Positions 23,955-31,678 of a stretch of 64,000 nucleotides of DNA are shown in pieces. This DNA comes from JAXLSZ01 sp046330315 (lineage in GTDB: Bacteria > Actinomycetota > Thermoleophilia > Solirubrobacterales > 70-9): NCBI GenBank assembly GCA_046330315.1, contig JAXLSZ010000009.1, forward strand, positions 194,416-258,415, read 5' to 3'. Each line of letters begins with the position of its first letter. The stretch's first letter is position 1. The notes under the pieces were generated by a model that was not told where the DNA came from, ran no database searches, and saw only the letters and a program-made list of their open reading frames with translations. A program made the position numbers and the translations under genes.

Positions 23955-25073
23955 TCAGGCTGTCCCCGCCCCGCCCAGCACGACGGTCGCCTGCGCCGAG
24001 AGCACCCCGCCGTTGCCGTGGGCGAGGGCCAGCTCGTCGCCGGCGCGGATGCGGCGCACCGCCTCGGTCAGCGCCATCAGCCCGTACATCCCCGGGTGGC
24101 AGTAGGAGAGGCCGCCGCCGTTGGTGTTGACCGGCAGCTCGCCGCCGGGGCCGATGCCGCGCTCGGCGACAAACGGCCCGCCCTCGCCCTTGGCGCAGAA
24201 GCCGAGGTCCTCGAGGAAGAGGATGGGGGTGATCGTGAAGGCGTCGTAGAGCTGGGCGGAGCGGATCTCGGCGGCGCCGACTCCTGCCTCGGCGAAGGCG
24301 CGGGCGCCCGAGTCCACCGCGGCGGTGATCGTGAGGTCCGCCATCTCGGAGATGTGGCGGTGCCAGTGGGCCTCGCCGCAGCCGAGGACGAGGGCCGGGG
24401 CGCAGCGGAGCTCGCGGGCGCGCTCGGCGCTGATCAGGACCGCCGCGGCGCCGCCGTCGGTGACCAGGCAGCAGTCGCGCACCCCGAGCGGGTCGGCGAC
24501 CCGGGGCGCGGCGAGGACGTCGGCGACGCTGAGCGGCTCGCGGCTCCAGGCCCGCGGGTTCTCCCGGGCCCAGCCCCGCGCGGCGACGGCGACCTCGGCG
24601 AGCTGCTCGGCCGTGGTGCCGAACTGGTGCATGTGGCGGGAGGCGGCGAGCGCGTAGGCGGCGAGCGGCAGGCGCGGGGAGTAGGGGGCCTCGTAGGGGG
24701 AGATCTCCTGCACCGAGGCGCGCGAGCGCCCGATCGTGCGCTGCGTGGACCCGTGGGCGATCAGCGCCACCTCGCAGAGCCCGGCGGCGATCGCGGCCCG
24801 CGCGTGGTTGACGAAGGCGATCGGGCCGGCCCCGCCGATCATCGTCGCGTCGGTGTAGCGGGGGCGGATGCCGAACTGGGCGGCGAGGCTGACCGAGCCC
24901 ATCGGGAGCTGGGTGGTGGCGGCGAAGACCCCGTCGACCTCGGAGAGCGGCAGGCCGGCGTCGGCGAGGGCGGCGAGCGAGGCCTGGACCATCAGGTCCT
25001 CGGCGCTCGTCCCCGGGGCGGCCTCGCCGATCTCGGACTCGCCGATCCCGGCGATCGCGAAACGGCCCCTCAT
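23955..25073 (-). CDS. thiolase family protein (acetyl-CoA acetyltransferase-like)
   Basis: A 372-residue protein from ATG 25073. It shows the SCP-x/steroid thiolase type: ETT-like start RFAIAGIGESEIG, SAEDLMVQASLAALADAGL, GPIAFVNHARAAIAAGLCEVALIAHG, DGGAAAVLISAERARELR, LYDAFTITPILFLEDLGF, and NTNGGGLSYCHPGMYGLMALTEAV. The latter (with His-Pro-Gly) lies in the C-terminal active-site region. The usual nucleophilic Cys is not obvious, as is common in DUF35-associated thiolases. It overlaps the DUF35 gene by 4 bp (ATGA). Together they may shorten a steroid or fatty-acid side chain. Confidence 0.85.
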   Translation of the reverse strand: MRGRFAIAGIGESEIGEAAPGTSAEDLMVQASLAALADAGLPLSEVDGVFAATTQLPMGSVSLAAQFGIRPRYTDATMIGGAGPIAFVNHARAAIAAGLCEVALIAHGSTQRTIGRSRASVQEISPYEAPYSPRLPLAAYALAASRHMHQFGTTAEQLAEVAVAARGWARENPRAWSREPLSVADVLAAPRVADPLGVRDCCLVTDGGAAAVLISAERARELRCAPALVLGCGEAHWHRHISEMADLTITAAVDSGARAFAEAGVGAAEIRSAQLYDAFTITPILFLEDLGFCAKGEGGPFVAERGIGPGGELPVNTNGGGLSYCHPGMYGLMALTEAVRRIRAGDELALAHGNGGVLSAQATVVLGGAGTA

Positions 25074-25453
25074 CGCGGCCGGAACCTCGGCACCGCCTCG
25101 GCGTCGAACTCGACCGCGACCGCCATCCCCACGCAGACCTCTTCGGGCTCGACCCCGACCACCTCGGACATCATCCGGAAGCCCTCCTCGAGGTCGATCA
25201 GCGCGAGGTTGCGGGGTGGCTCCTCGCGGCCGCGCAGCACCGTGGTCGCGTAGACGGTCCCGGACCCGGAGCTGACCCGCCACTCCAGGGGGCCGCCGGT
25301 GCCCGGCGCGACCAGGCGGGGCGGGAAGACCGGGGCGCCGTCGGCGGTGACCTGATAGGCGAGCTCACCGCGGCCGTAGCGCGAGCGCAGGCCCTCGAGG
25401 GGGGACTCGTCGATCTGATCGGGGGCGTCCGGAGGGTTGGGGTGGCCGGCCAT
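25070..25453 (-). CDS. DUF35 OB-fold protein lacking the zinc ribbon
   Basis: A 127-residue protein upstream of and coupled to the thiolase gene. The OB-fold is clear: WRVSSGSGTVYATTVLRG, PRNLALIDLEEGFRMMSEVVG, VCVGMAVAVEF. DUF35 proteins usually carry a rubredoxin-like zinc ribbon with CPxC pairs before the OB fold, but here this part (ELAYQVTADGAPVFPPRLVAPGTG) has no cysteines. DUF35 partners form a complex with thiolase that channels CoA substrates. The loss of zinc ligands is seen in some steroid-degrading pairs. Confidence 0.8.
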   Translation of the reverse strand: MAGHPNPPDAPDQIDESPLEGLRSRYGRGELAYQVTADGAPVFPPRLVAPGTGGPLEWRVSSGSGTVYATTVLRGREEPPRNLALIDLEEGFRMMSEVVGVEPEEVCVGMAVAVEFDAEAVPRFRPR

Positions 25454-25530
25454 GCACGCACCCTATTTCGAAGACCCGAACTCGCGACCCCCGGTCGGCA
25501 GGCCGCGCGCGAGTTTTCAGGCGGCCGGTC

Positions 25531-26442
25531 TCAGTGGAGCTTCCAGATGTAGTCGCGGGGGTGGAGGCCCCTTGAGGTGTAGACGCCGGTGAGCGTGTCC
25601 ACCCCGAACCCGAGCGGCTTGTTGACGAACTCCAAGGGGTCTTCCCCGGCCTTCGGGCCCTGGGTCATTAACGTCCCGCCACCGCAGTTGAAGAAGATCG
25701 GGTAGGAGAACGCCGGCTTGTTTCCAACGCCGGCCGAGTAGTCGTGATCCTGGTAGCGGAGGTACAGCTGGCCGACCGGCTTGGTCTCGATCCCCGAGCC
25801 GGTGTTGTTGCAGGAATTCGAGTCGAGGCCGGAGGTCGTGAAGTTGACGGTTGCGGCGGTGATCTCGTAGAAGAACTCGCCCGGGGCGACGTAGCGTTCG
25901 AACTTGAAGACCGCGTCCTTGGTGCTCCAGGCGGTGGCGTTGTCGTCGTCCGAACCGCTGAAGGACCCCGACCATTTCCTCTGGCCGATGTAGAACTGGC
26001 CGCGGTGGTCGCAGTTGTTGACTTCGTCATCCTCCTTCACGTCCTCCCGGGCATCGACGCAAAGGTGGACCTCGTAGGCGCCGAGCTTCGCATTGGAGGG
26101 GATGTGGATATCTGCCGTCGAAGTCCCCTTGCTCTTCTCGCCCGGGGAGAGCTTGCCCACCGTCCTCGTGATCCCGGAGAACTTCTCGGGGCCGTGGGAG
26201 AGAGTCAGCTCGATCTTGGACTTGCCGGCAACTGCCCTGCCGGTGTTCTTGACCAGGTCGCGCACGACGATGCTCGCCGTCTCGCCGGCGAAGGCGAAGT
26301 GCTTGCTGCCGGCCAGGTCGGAGTTCAAGAGGACGAGGTCGGGCCTCGGCTTCGGCTTGGCGCTCGTGGCGGGGGCGAGCAGCAGGGCCGCGGGCGCGGT
26401 GCAGAGCAGGGCGATCACGGGCACGGCGGCACGGAGTCTCAT
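25531..26442 (-). CDS. secreted CARDB-like protein
   Basis: A 303-residue protein from ATG 26442 (ATG 26478 is possible). A signal peptide (RLRAAVPVIALLCTAPAALLLAPATSA) is followed by an Ig-like CARDB domain near 30-140 (DLVLLNSDLAG, VVRDLVKNTGRAVAGKSKIELTLS, HIPSNAKLGAYEVHLCVDAREDVKEDDEVNNC). A second beta-rich C-terminal domain ends in DYIWKLH. Four or more cysteines suggest disulfides. It is probably extracellular and non-enzymatic, with adhesion or binding the likely role. Confidence 0.75.
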   Translation of the reverse strand: MRLRAAVPVIALLCTAPAALLLAPATSAKPKPRPDLVLLNSDLAGSKHFAFAGETASIVVRDLVKNTGRAVAGKSKIELTLSHGPEKFSGITRTVGKLSPGEKSKGTSTADIHIPSNAKLGAYEVHLCVDAREDVKEDDEVNNCDHRGQFYIGQRKWSGSFSGSDDDNATAWSTKDAVFKFERYVAPGEFFYEITAATVNFTTSGLDSNSCNNTGSGIETKPVGQLYLRYQDHDYSAGVGNKPAFSYPIFFNCGGGTLMTQGPKAGEDPLEFVNKPLGFGVDTLTGVYTSRGLHPRDYIWKLH

Positions 26443-26644
26443 CGCTCTCGCTTTCTCCCTCGTTTGCGGCCGAGCCATTGGCCAGCTCCGCCGGTTGCCC
26501 GATCATAGCGCCGATTGTTACGAGAATGCGAGTTTTCGAACCCGGCACCTCCCGCGGGCCATGGGCGCGGCTTCTCCGGTCATGATCGCAGCAATGCAGA
26601 CTGAAAGCATCACAACATCAAGACTTATATGTCATGATGCGCCA

Positions 26645-26890
26645 GTGCGGACCACTCTCACCATAGACCCGGATGTGGCCGCCGAGATCCAGCGCCGCCG
26701 CCAGGAAGGGGGCCGGGGGCTCAAGGAAGAGGTGAACCGGCTGCTGAGGATCGGTCTGCTGAACGACCGCGCCGAGCCCGCGGGCGAGCCGGTGAGGACG
26801 CGCAGCTTCTCGGTCGGCCGCCCCCTGGTGGCCGACGTCGATGACGTGGCGAGCGCCCTGGCGCGCGGAGAGGGAGAGGCCTTCCGCTGA
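26645..26890 (+). CDS. VapB-like antitoxin
   Basis: An 81-residue protein from GTG 26645. RTTLTIDPDVAAEIQRRRQEGGRGLKEEVNRLLRIGL is a ribbon-helix-helix DNA-binding head. The tail (RSFSVGRPLVADVDDVASALARGEGEAFR) is the disordered toxin-binding part. An AT-rich TATATGTCATGATG patch just upstream (26627-26639) is a plausible operator/-10. The TGA overlaps the first codon of the PIN-domain gene. Confidence 0.8.
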   Translation: MRTTLTIDPDVAAEIQRRRQEGGRGLKEEVNRLLRIGLLNDRAEPAGEPVRTRSFSVGRPLVADVDDVASALARGEGEAFR

Positions 26891-27315
26891 TCCTGCTCGA
26901 CGCGAACCTGCTGATCTATGCGTCGGCGCAGGAGATGCCCCAGCACGACGCCGCCCGAGCCTGGCTCGACGAGCGCCTCGCCGGGATCGCCCGCGTGGGT
27001 CTTCCCTGGCCCTCGATAGTGGCCTACCTGCGGATCCTCGCCAACCCCCGGCTGTTCGAGCGCCCGGTTGCGGTCGCCGACTCCTGGGGCCAGGTTCGCG
27101 CCTGGCTCTCGGCCCCCGGCGCCTGGGCGCCGAGGCCGACCGAGCGCCACCCGGAGATCTTCGCGGAGCTGCTGCCCGAGGCCACCCGCCCCGAGCTGAT
27201 CCCCGACGCCCACCTCGCCGCCCTCGCGATCGAGCACGGGCTGACGCTCTGCAGCACCGATGGCGACTTCGCCCGGTTCGAGGGCCTGCGCTGGGAGAAT
27301 CCCCTGGGGCGCTAG
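26887..27315 (+). CDS. PIN-domain VapC-like RNase toxin
   Basis: Read from CTG 26887, the product begins LILLDANLLIYA, which is how VapC toxins begin with their first catalytic Asp. The codon overlaps the antitoxin stop (CTGA). Starting instead at ATG 26935 would remove that Asp. The rest shows SWGQVRAWL, LIPDAHLAALAIEHGLTLCSTDGDFARF with the later acidic residues of the PIN site. The 142-residue length is normal. A rare CTG start is therefore inferred. It cleaves RNA when not held by the antitoxin. Confidence 0.8.
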   Translation: MILLDANLLIYASAQEMPQHDAARAWLDERLAGIARVGLPWPSIVAYLRILANPRLFERPVAVADSWGQVRAWLSAPGAWAPRPTERHPEIFAELLPEATRPELIPDAHLAALAIEHGLTLCSTDGDFARFEGLRWENPLGR

Positions 27316-27325
27316 CAGTGGCTCC

Positions 27326-27928
27326 TCATGCGAGCAGCTCGATCGCCATGTCCGACGGCCCGCCCGGCTGGAAGCCGACGATGTCCTGGGGGCAGGCCGA
27401 GACGATCACGACGCCCTCGTCGAGCAGCATGAACGTCGCCGCGTCGCCGGCCTTGCTGACGCACTCATCCAGCGTGAAGGAGCCATCCTCGTGAGCCCGG
27501 AAGTTCGCGAAGACGTTGATCGGCTGGGGTGCGCGCTGAACATCGATGCCGTACTTGGCGGCCTCCGCCTGAAGGTTCTGCTCGCAGGAGCCGTGGTCCG
27601 AGCCCGCCCCGAGCAGCTCGTAGCGGAACTGATCGCACGCGGCGGCCAGGCAGTCGTGCCGGCCGGGCGAGGTGTCCTCGGTGAACTCGAGCATCGGGCG
27701 GCGCTCGTTGCTGACGAACGTCCAACCTGCCTTGGGGTAGATCTCGCCCATGTGGACGCGTGTGTGCTGGGCGCTCACGTGCTCGGTCGGCTTCGAGGGG
27801 TTGTAGACGAAGAGGTCGGCCGCCTGGCCGCCCTCGGCGTCGATGATCCGGAACTCGCTGCCTGACTCCAGCTTGGCGCTCCAGCTCCCGCGTGCGGGGA
27901 TCGGGATGCGCTCTGCCACCTCACTCAT
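27326..27928 (-). CDS. DUF1989 (urea carboxylase-associated) family protein
   Basis: A 200-residue protein. Landmarks are GSWSAKLESGSEFRIIDAEGGQAADLFVYN, HVSAQHTRVHMGEIYPKAGWTFVSNERRPMLEFTED, HDCLAAACDQFRYELLG, and INVFANFRAHEDGSFTLDECVSKAGDAATFMLLDEGVVIVSACPQD. This is the DUF1989 fold found next to urea or guanidine carboxylases, where paired members deiminate carboxyguanidine. Only one member is present here. It is the last gene of the BMP transporter operon and overlaps the deacetylase gene by 8 bp. It likely acts on a guanidino or ureide intermediate (inference). Confidence 0.85.
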   Translation of the reverse strand: MSEVAERIPIPARGSWSAKLESGSEFRIIDAEGGQAADLFVYNPSKPTEHVSAQHTRVHMGEIYPKAGWTFVSNERRPMLEFTEDTSPGRHDCLAAACDQFRYELLGAGSDHGSCEQNLQAEAAKYGIDVQRAPQPINVFANFRAHEDGSFTLDECVSKAGDAATFMLLDEGVVIVSACPQDIVGFQPGGPSDMAIELLA

Positions 27929-28844
27929 CTTCTGCTCCTCCTGATTCGACTGTTCTCTCTACCTCGACCACCTGCGGGCTCCACCCATCGGTGCCGAGCA
28001 GCGACTGCACGTGCCCGGCGATCTCGCCGAGCGTCGCGATCCACACATCGCCCCGCGACTGCATCGTCTCGATCATCCTCTCCAGGACCTCAAGCCGTGC
28101 CAGACGGGCCGAGATGCTCGGGTGGAAGACGCCGATCCACATGCCGCCGTGCCTGTAGGCGGCCTCGAACTCGGCCATGTAGACCTCCTCGGCCCGCTGC
28201 GGCGCCCTGACCTGCATCGTGTACTCGAGGTCCGGGACGTGCGCGTAGTGGGTCCAGTCATCGTTGGCCCACTCGCTGGGAAGCTCGATCAGGTCACCGG
28301 CGGGCGTGCGGAGCAGGTAGGGCTGATCGTCACCCATCAGCGAGGCGTCGTAGACGAAGCCGTGCTCGAGGAGCATCTGGGGCGAGCGGTCCGAGAGCGC
28401 GTAGAGAGGCGCCCGCCAGCCCGTGGGCGCCCCGCCCAGCACCCGCTCGGCGGCCTCCAGACCCCGCTCGAGGATCTCCAACTCGCCCTCCGGGACCTGC
28501 TCCCAGGAGACCTCGTGGAGGTAGCCGTGAAGCCCGACCTCGTTCCCGTCTTCGGCAACCGCGTCGACCAGTTCGGGGTAGGTGTCGATGCAGTAGCCGG
28601 GGAAGAAGAAGGTCTGCTTGATCCCGCGCTCGCGGTAGAAGCGAACCAGCCGGGGGACCGCGACGGACTCGTAACCCAGCCAGGACATGGTCGCTGCGCG
28701 GGCCGGCGCCTGCCCGCCGTAGGTCAGCCGCATCATGCTGTCGACGTCGACGTCGAAGGTGAACGCTGCGGCGCAGCGGGCGCCGCCCGGCCAGGGGATC
28801 GGGTTCTCGATCCAGCCGGTCGGTCGTTGGTCTTGGTCTGACAA
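27921..28844 (-). CDS. polysaccharide-deacetylase-fold hydrolase, PuuE/allantoinase-like
   Basis: A 307-residue protein from TTG 28844, behind an AGGAGGAG ribosome site. The NodB-type fold shows FTFDVDVDSMMRL, KQTFFFPGYCIDTYPELV, HGYLHEVSWEQVP, GWRAPLYALSDRSPQMLLEHGFVYDASLMGDDQPY, ELPSEWANDDW, and a HPSISARLARLEVLERMI C-terminus. The size and the metal-site pattern (Asp, His-x-x-x-His, Trp-Arg-Ala-Pro) fit the metal-independent or loosely metal-bound PuuE allantoinase/peptidoglycan-unrelated subgroup. In this operon a ring-opening role on a cyclic amide is more likely than sugar deacetylation. Confidence 0.8.
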   Translation of the reverse strand: MSDQDQRPTGWIENPIPWPGGARCAAAFTFDVDVDSMMRLTYGGQAPARAATMSWLGYESVAVPRLVRFYRERGIKQTFFFPGYCIDTYPELVDAVAEDGNEVGLHGYLHEVSWEQVPEGELEILERGLEAAERVLGGAPTGWRAPLYALSDRSPQMLLEHGFVYDASLMGDDQPYLLRTPAGDLIELPSEWANDDWTHYAHVPDLEYTMQVRAPQRAEEVYMAEFEAAYRHGGMWIGVFHPSISARLARLEVLERMIETMQSRGDVWIATLGEIAGHVQSLLGTDGWSPQVVEVERTVESGGAEDE

Positions 28845-28855
28845 CTCTGCTCCTC

Positions 28856-29605
28856 CTATTGGGCCGTGTATCCGCCGTCGATGGGGAGGATCGCCCCGGT
28901 CACGAACGATGCCTCGTCGGAAGCCAGGAATAGGGCTCCGGCCGCGACCTCCGACGCGTTGCCTCCCCTGCCCATGGGTGTCATGGCGATGTTCTCCTCG
29001 ACCGCCGCCGGGGGTTCGGACTCGGTCATCGCCGTGAAGATCAGCCCCGGGCAGATGCAGTTCACTCTGATTCCCCAAGGTGCCAGGTCCACGGCGGCGG
29101 CGCGAGTCATCTGCACGACCGCCCCCTTGCTGGCCTGGTAGCCGAAGTACGCGCGGGTTCCGGTCATCCCCCAGATCGACCCGGTGTTGACCACCGCGCC
29201 CCCACCTCGCGCCTTCATCGGGGTCTGGACCGCGCCGATCCCGAGGAAGACGCCCGTCTGGTTGACCGCCACGACCCGCGCCCACTCCTCCATATCGCAG
29301 TCGGCCACTGACGCCAGCGCCACGATCCCGGCGTTGTTGACGAGGACGTCGATGGCGCCGAACTCCCGCTCCGCGCGCGCGGTCAGCTCCTGCCAGTCCT
29401 CCTCCCGGGCGACATCGGCGCGGGCGAAGATGGCCTCGCCGCCGGCCGCGCGGATCTCGGCGGCCACCTGCTCTCCGCGCTGCTCTTCGACGTCGGCGAG
29501 CACCACCCGCGCCCCCTCTGCCGCGAACAGCCTCGCCTCCGCTTCGCCCATGCCGCTGGCCGCGCCCGTCACCACCGCCACCTTGTCCTGCAGTCGACCG
29601 GCCAT
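28856..29605 (-). CDS. short-chain dehydrogenase/reductase
   Basis: A 249-residue classical SDR: TGAASGMG cofactor motif (12-19), LADVEEQ after the second strand, NNAG near 90, and Ser ... YFGYQASK catalytic motif (Tyr near 155, Lys near 159). It ends in DGGYTAQ. The Asp after beta 2 suggests NAD(H). It lies 7 bp after the second permease gene and 11 bp before the deacetylase-like gene. It presumably oxidises or reduces an alcohol or ketone intermediate of the imported compound. Confidence 0.9.
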   Translation of the reverse strand: MAGRLQDKVAVVTGAASGMGEAEARLFAAEGARVVLADVEEQRGEQVAAEIRAAGGEAIFARADVAREEDWQELTARAEREFGAIDVLVNNAGIVALASVADCDMEEWARVVAVNQTGVFLGIGAVQTPMKARGGGAVVNTGSIWGMTGTRAYFGYQASKGAVVQMTRAAAVDLAPWGIRVNCICPGLIFTAMTESEPPAAVEENIAMTPMGRGGNASEVAAGALFLASDEASFVTGAILPIDGGYTAQ

Positions 29606-29612
29606 GGCCGCG

Positions 29613-30551
29613 CTAGTCGGTTCCCCGGAAGAACGGCAGGCCGAGCGAGGCAGGCCAGGGGTGGCCGCCCCCCCGGCGGATCCGGATCGCGGCGAGGAGG
29701 TAGACCATCAGCAGGGTGCCGACGTAGGGGAGGGCCGAGAAGAACTCGGGCGAGATCGACCAGCCCTGCGCCTGCGCGACGTTCCCGAAGGTCCCGAGGC
29801 CGCCGAAGAGCAGGGCGCCGGCGATTAGAGGCAGCGGCCTCCAGCTCGCGAAGATCACCACGGCGAGCGCGATCCAGCCCTGGCCCGCCGTGATGTTTGG
29901 CAGCCAGCTGCCGACGATGCCCAGCGAAAGCACCGCTCCCCCGAGGCCTGCGAATGCCCCGCCAACCCCGACGTAGAAGATCCGCCACCCGTTCACCGAG
30001 AGCCCCGTCGAGTCCGCGGCCCCTGGGTCTTCCCCGATCGAGCGCATGTTGAGGCCGTGCTTGGTCCGGTAGAGCAGGAACATCACGGCGACCGGCAGCA
30101 GAAAGGCGAGATAGGTGACGCTGAGCTGCTGGAAGAAGGCCTCCCCCCAGAAGGGGATCTTCGACAGCCCGGGGATGTCCCAGTGCGGGATCGTCGCTGC
30201 CGCGGGTTGCTGGACATAGTCCTTCCCGATCAGTCCCGTCAGCCCGTATCCGAGGAAGACCAGAGCCAGTCCCCCGACCACAATGTCCGCCTTGAAAACC
30301 ACCACCGCGACGCCGAAGATCAGCGAGACGAGGGCGCCGACGATCATCCCGACCAGCACCCCGATGATCACCGACCCGGTGTGGTCGGTGCCGATGAAGG
30401 CGCCGAGGGCGCCGCAGAGCATCGCCCCCTCGATGCCGATGTTGTAGATGCCCACGATCTCGGCCAGCAGCTCGCCGGTGGCGGCGATCAGCACGGGTGT
30501 GGCGGCGAGGATCGCGGTCGCGATCGAGGCGGAGATCAGGCCGTCCCTCAT
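29613..30551 (-). CDS. ABC transporter permease, BMP/nucleoside type (second subunit)
   Basis: A 312-residue membrane protein from ATG 30551, overlapping the first permease gene by 4 bp. There are about nine hydrophobic segments. GIYNIGIEGAMLCGALGAFIGT is the signature of the NupQ/YufQ-type permease of the simple sugar/nucleoside (BPD_transp_2) family. GIVGSWLPNITAGQGWIALAVVIFASWRP is the second conserved block. It forms the membrane pore with the first permease. Confidence 0.9.
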   Translation of the reverse strand: MRDGLISASIATAILAATPVLIAATGELLAEIVGIYNIGIEGAMLCGALGAFIGTDHTGSVIIGVLVGMIVGALVSLIFGVAVVVFKADIVVGGLALVFLGYGLTGLIGKDYVQQPAAATIPHWDIPGLSKIPFWGEAFFQQLSVTYLAFLLPVAVMFLLYRTKHGLNMRSIGEDPGAADSTGLSVNGWRIFYVGVGGAFAGLGGAVLSLGIVGSWLPNITAGQGWIALAVVIFASWRPLPLIAGALLFGGLGTFGNVAQAQGWSISPEFFSALPYVGTLLMVYLLAAIRIRRGGGHPWPASLGLPFFRGTD

Positions 30552-31678
30552 TCGGCTGCCCCCGCGACGCCCGGAGCCGGTCCTTCCGTTCCAACCCTCC
30601 CGGTGGGGCTGACGATGCGCAGGTAGCGCAGGCCCTGTCCCACCGCCGCGCAGATCAGCGTCAGCCCGTACATGGCGAAGACGAGCTCGGAGGGCGCTCC
30701 GGTGATCGAGAGCACCTCCCCGGAGACCGCGATCACCGCGAAGACGAAGGCCATGACCAGCAGCTCCGGCCCGAACCCCCCGGCCAGGACCGCAACCACC
30801 ACGCCGGTGTAGCCGAGGTTGTTGGACAGCGCCGGCCCGTAGCGCTGCACGTTGGTGAGCATTTCGATCACTCCCGCCAGCCCGGCGGCAACCCCGCCGA
30901 GGGCGAAGACGATGAGGATGATCCGCTCGGCGGGCATCCCCGCGTAGGTGGCGGCCCGCGGGCTGGAGCCGATGATCGTCATCTCGTAGCCGAAGACCGA
31001 GCCGCGCAGGAACAGCCACACGGCCGCTCCCAGGACCACCGCGACGATGAAGCCGATCGGGATCAGGTAGTCACCGAACTGGATGGACTGCAGCAGCGAC
31101 TGGGCCGGAACGTTTACCGACTTGACGCTCCCGGCCGATTTCGGCTCGCCCCACTTGGTGCCCGCCCAGTAGATCACCCACGAGGCGGCTATGAAGTTGA
31201 ACATCAGGGTGCTGATGATCTCGTTGACGCTGAGGTAGACGCGCGCCAGGGCCGGGACGATGCTCCAGGCGGCGCCGCAGACCGCGGCGGCGATGAACAT
31301 CAGGGGGATCAGCAGAGACCCGTCCATGCCCGGGAAGAGCTGGCCCATCGCGAACGCCCCCCAGGCCCCGAGAAATAGCTGTCCGTCGCCGCCGATGTTC
31401 CAGAGACCGATCCGCAGGGGGATGGCCGCGGCGAGGCCGGTAAGAAAGAGGCCGGTGGTCACCGAGAGCGTGTGCTGGAGGCCGAAGGAGGTGCCGAACG
31501 TGCTGTTCCACAGACCGTTGGAGAACTCCGAGAGGTCGGCCCCCGAGACGGCCAGCGCGAAGACCGTGGAGAGCACGACCCCGATCGCGACCGAGCCGAC
31601 CCGGTAGCGGGCGGCGCCACCCGGCCTGGCGCGCCGCTCGATCCGCCACCCGGTGATTCCGCGCAGGCCCTCGATCAT
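30548..31678 (-). CDS. ABC transporter permease, BMP/nucleoside type (first subunit)
   Basis: A 376-residue membrane protein with about nine helices, of the NupP/YufP type (BPD_transp_2). IPLRIGLWNIGGDGQLFLGAWGAFAMG and LSVNEIISTLMFNFIAASW are the family blocks. A large extracellular loop (KWGEPKSAGSVKSVNVPAQS..) matches the extra loop of this subunit. ATG 31678 overlaps the ATPase stop as ATGA. It pairs with the second permease and the double ATPase. Confidence 0.9.
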   Translation of the reverse strand: MIEGLRGITGWRIERRARPGGAARYRVGSVAIGVVLSTVFALAVSGADLSEFSNGLWNSTFGTSFGLQHTLSVTTGLFLTGLAAAIPLRIGLWNIGGDGQLFLGAWGAFAMGQLFPGMDGSLLIPLMFIAAAVCGAAWSIVPALARVYLSVNEIISTLMFNFIAASWVIYWAGTKWGEPKSAGSVKSVNVPAQSLLQSIQFGDYLIPIGFIVAVVLGAAVWLFLRGSVFGYEMTIIGSSPRAATYAGMPAERIILIVFALGGVAAGLAGVIEMLTNVQRYGPALSNNLGYTGVVVAVLAGGFGPELLVMAFVFAVIAVSGEVLSITGAPSELVFAMYGLTLICAAVGQGLRYLRIVSPTGRVGTEGPAPGVAGAAE

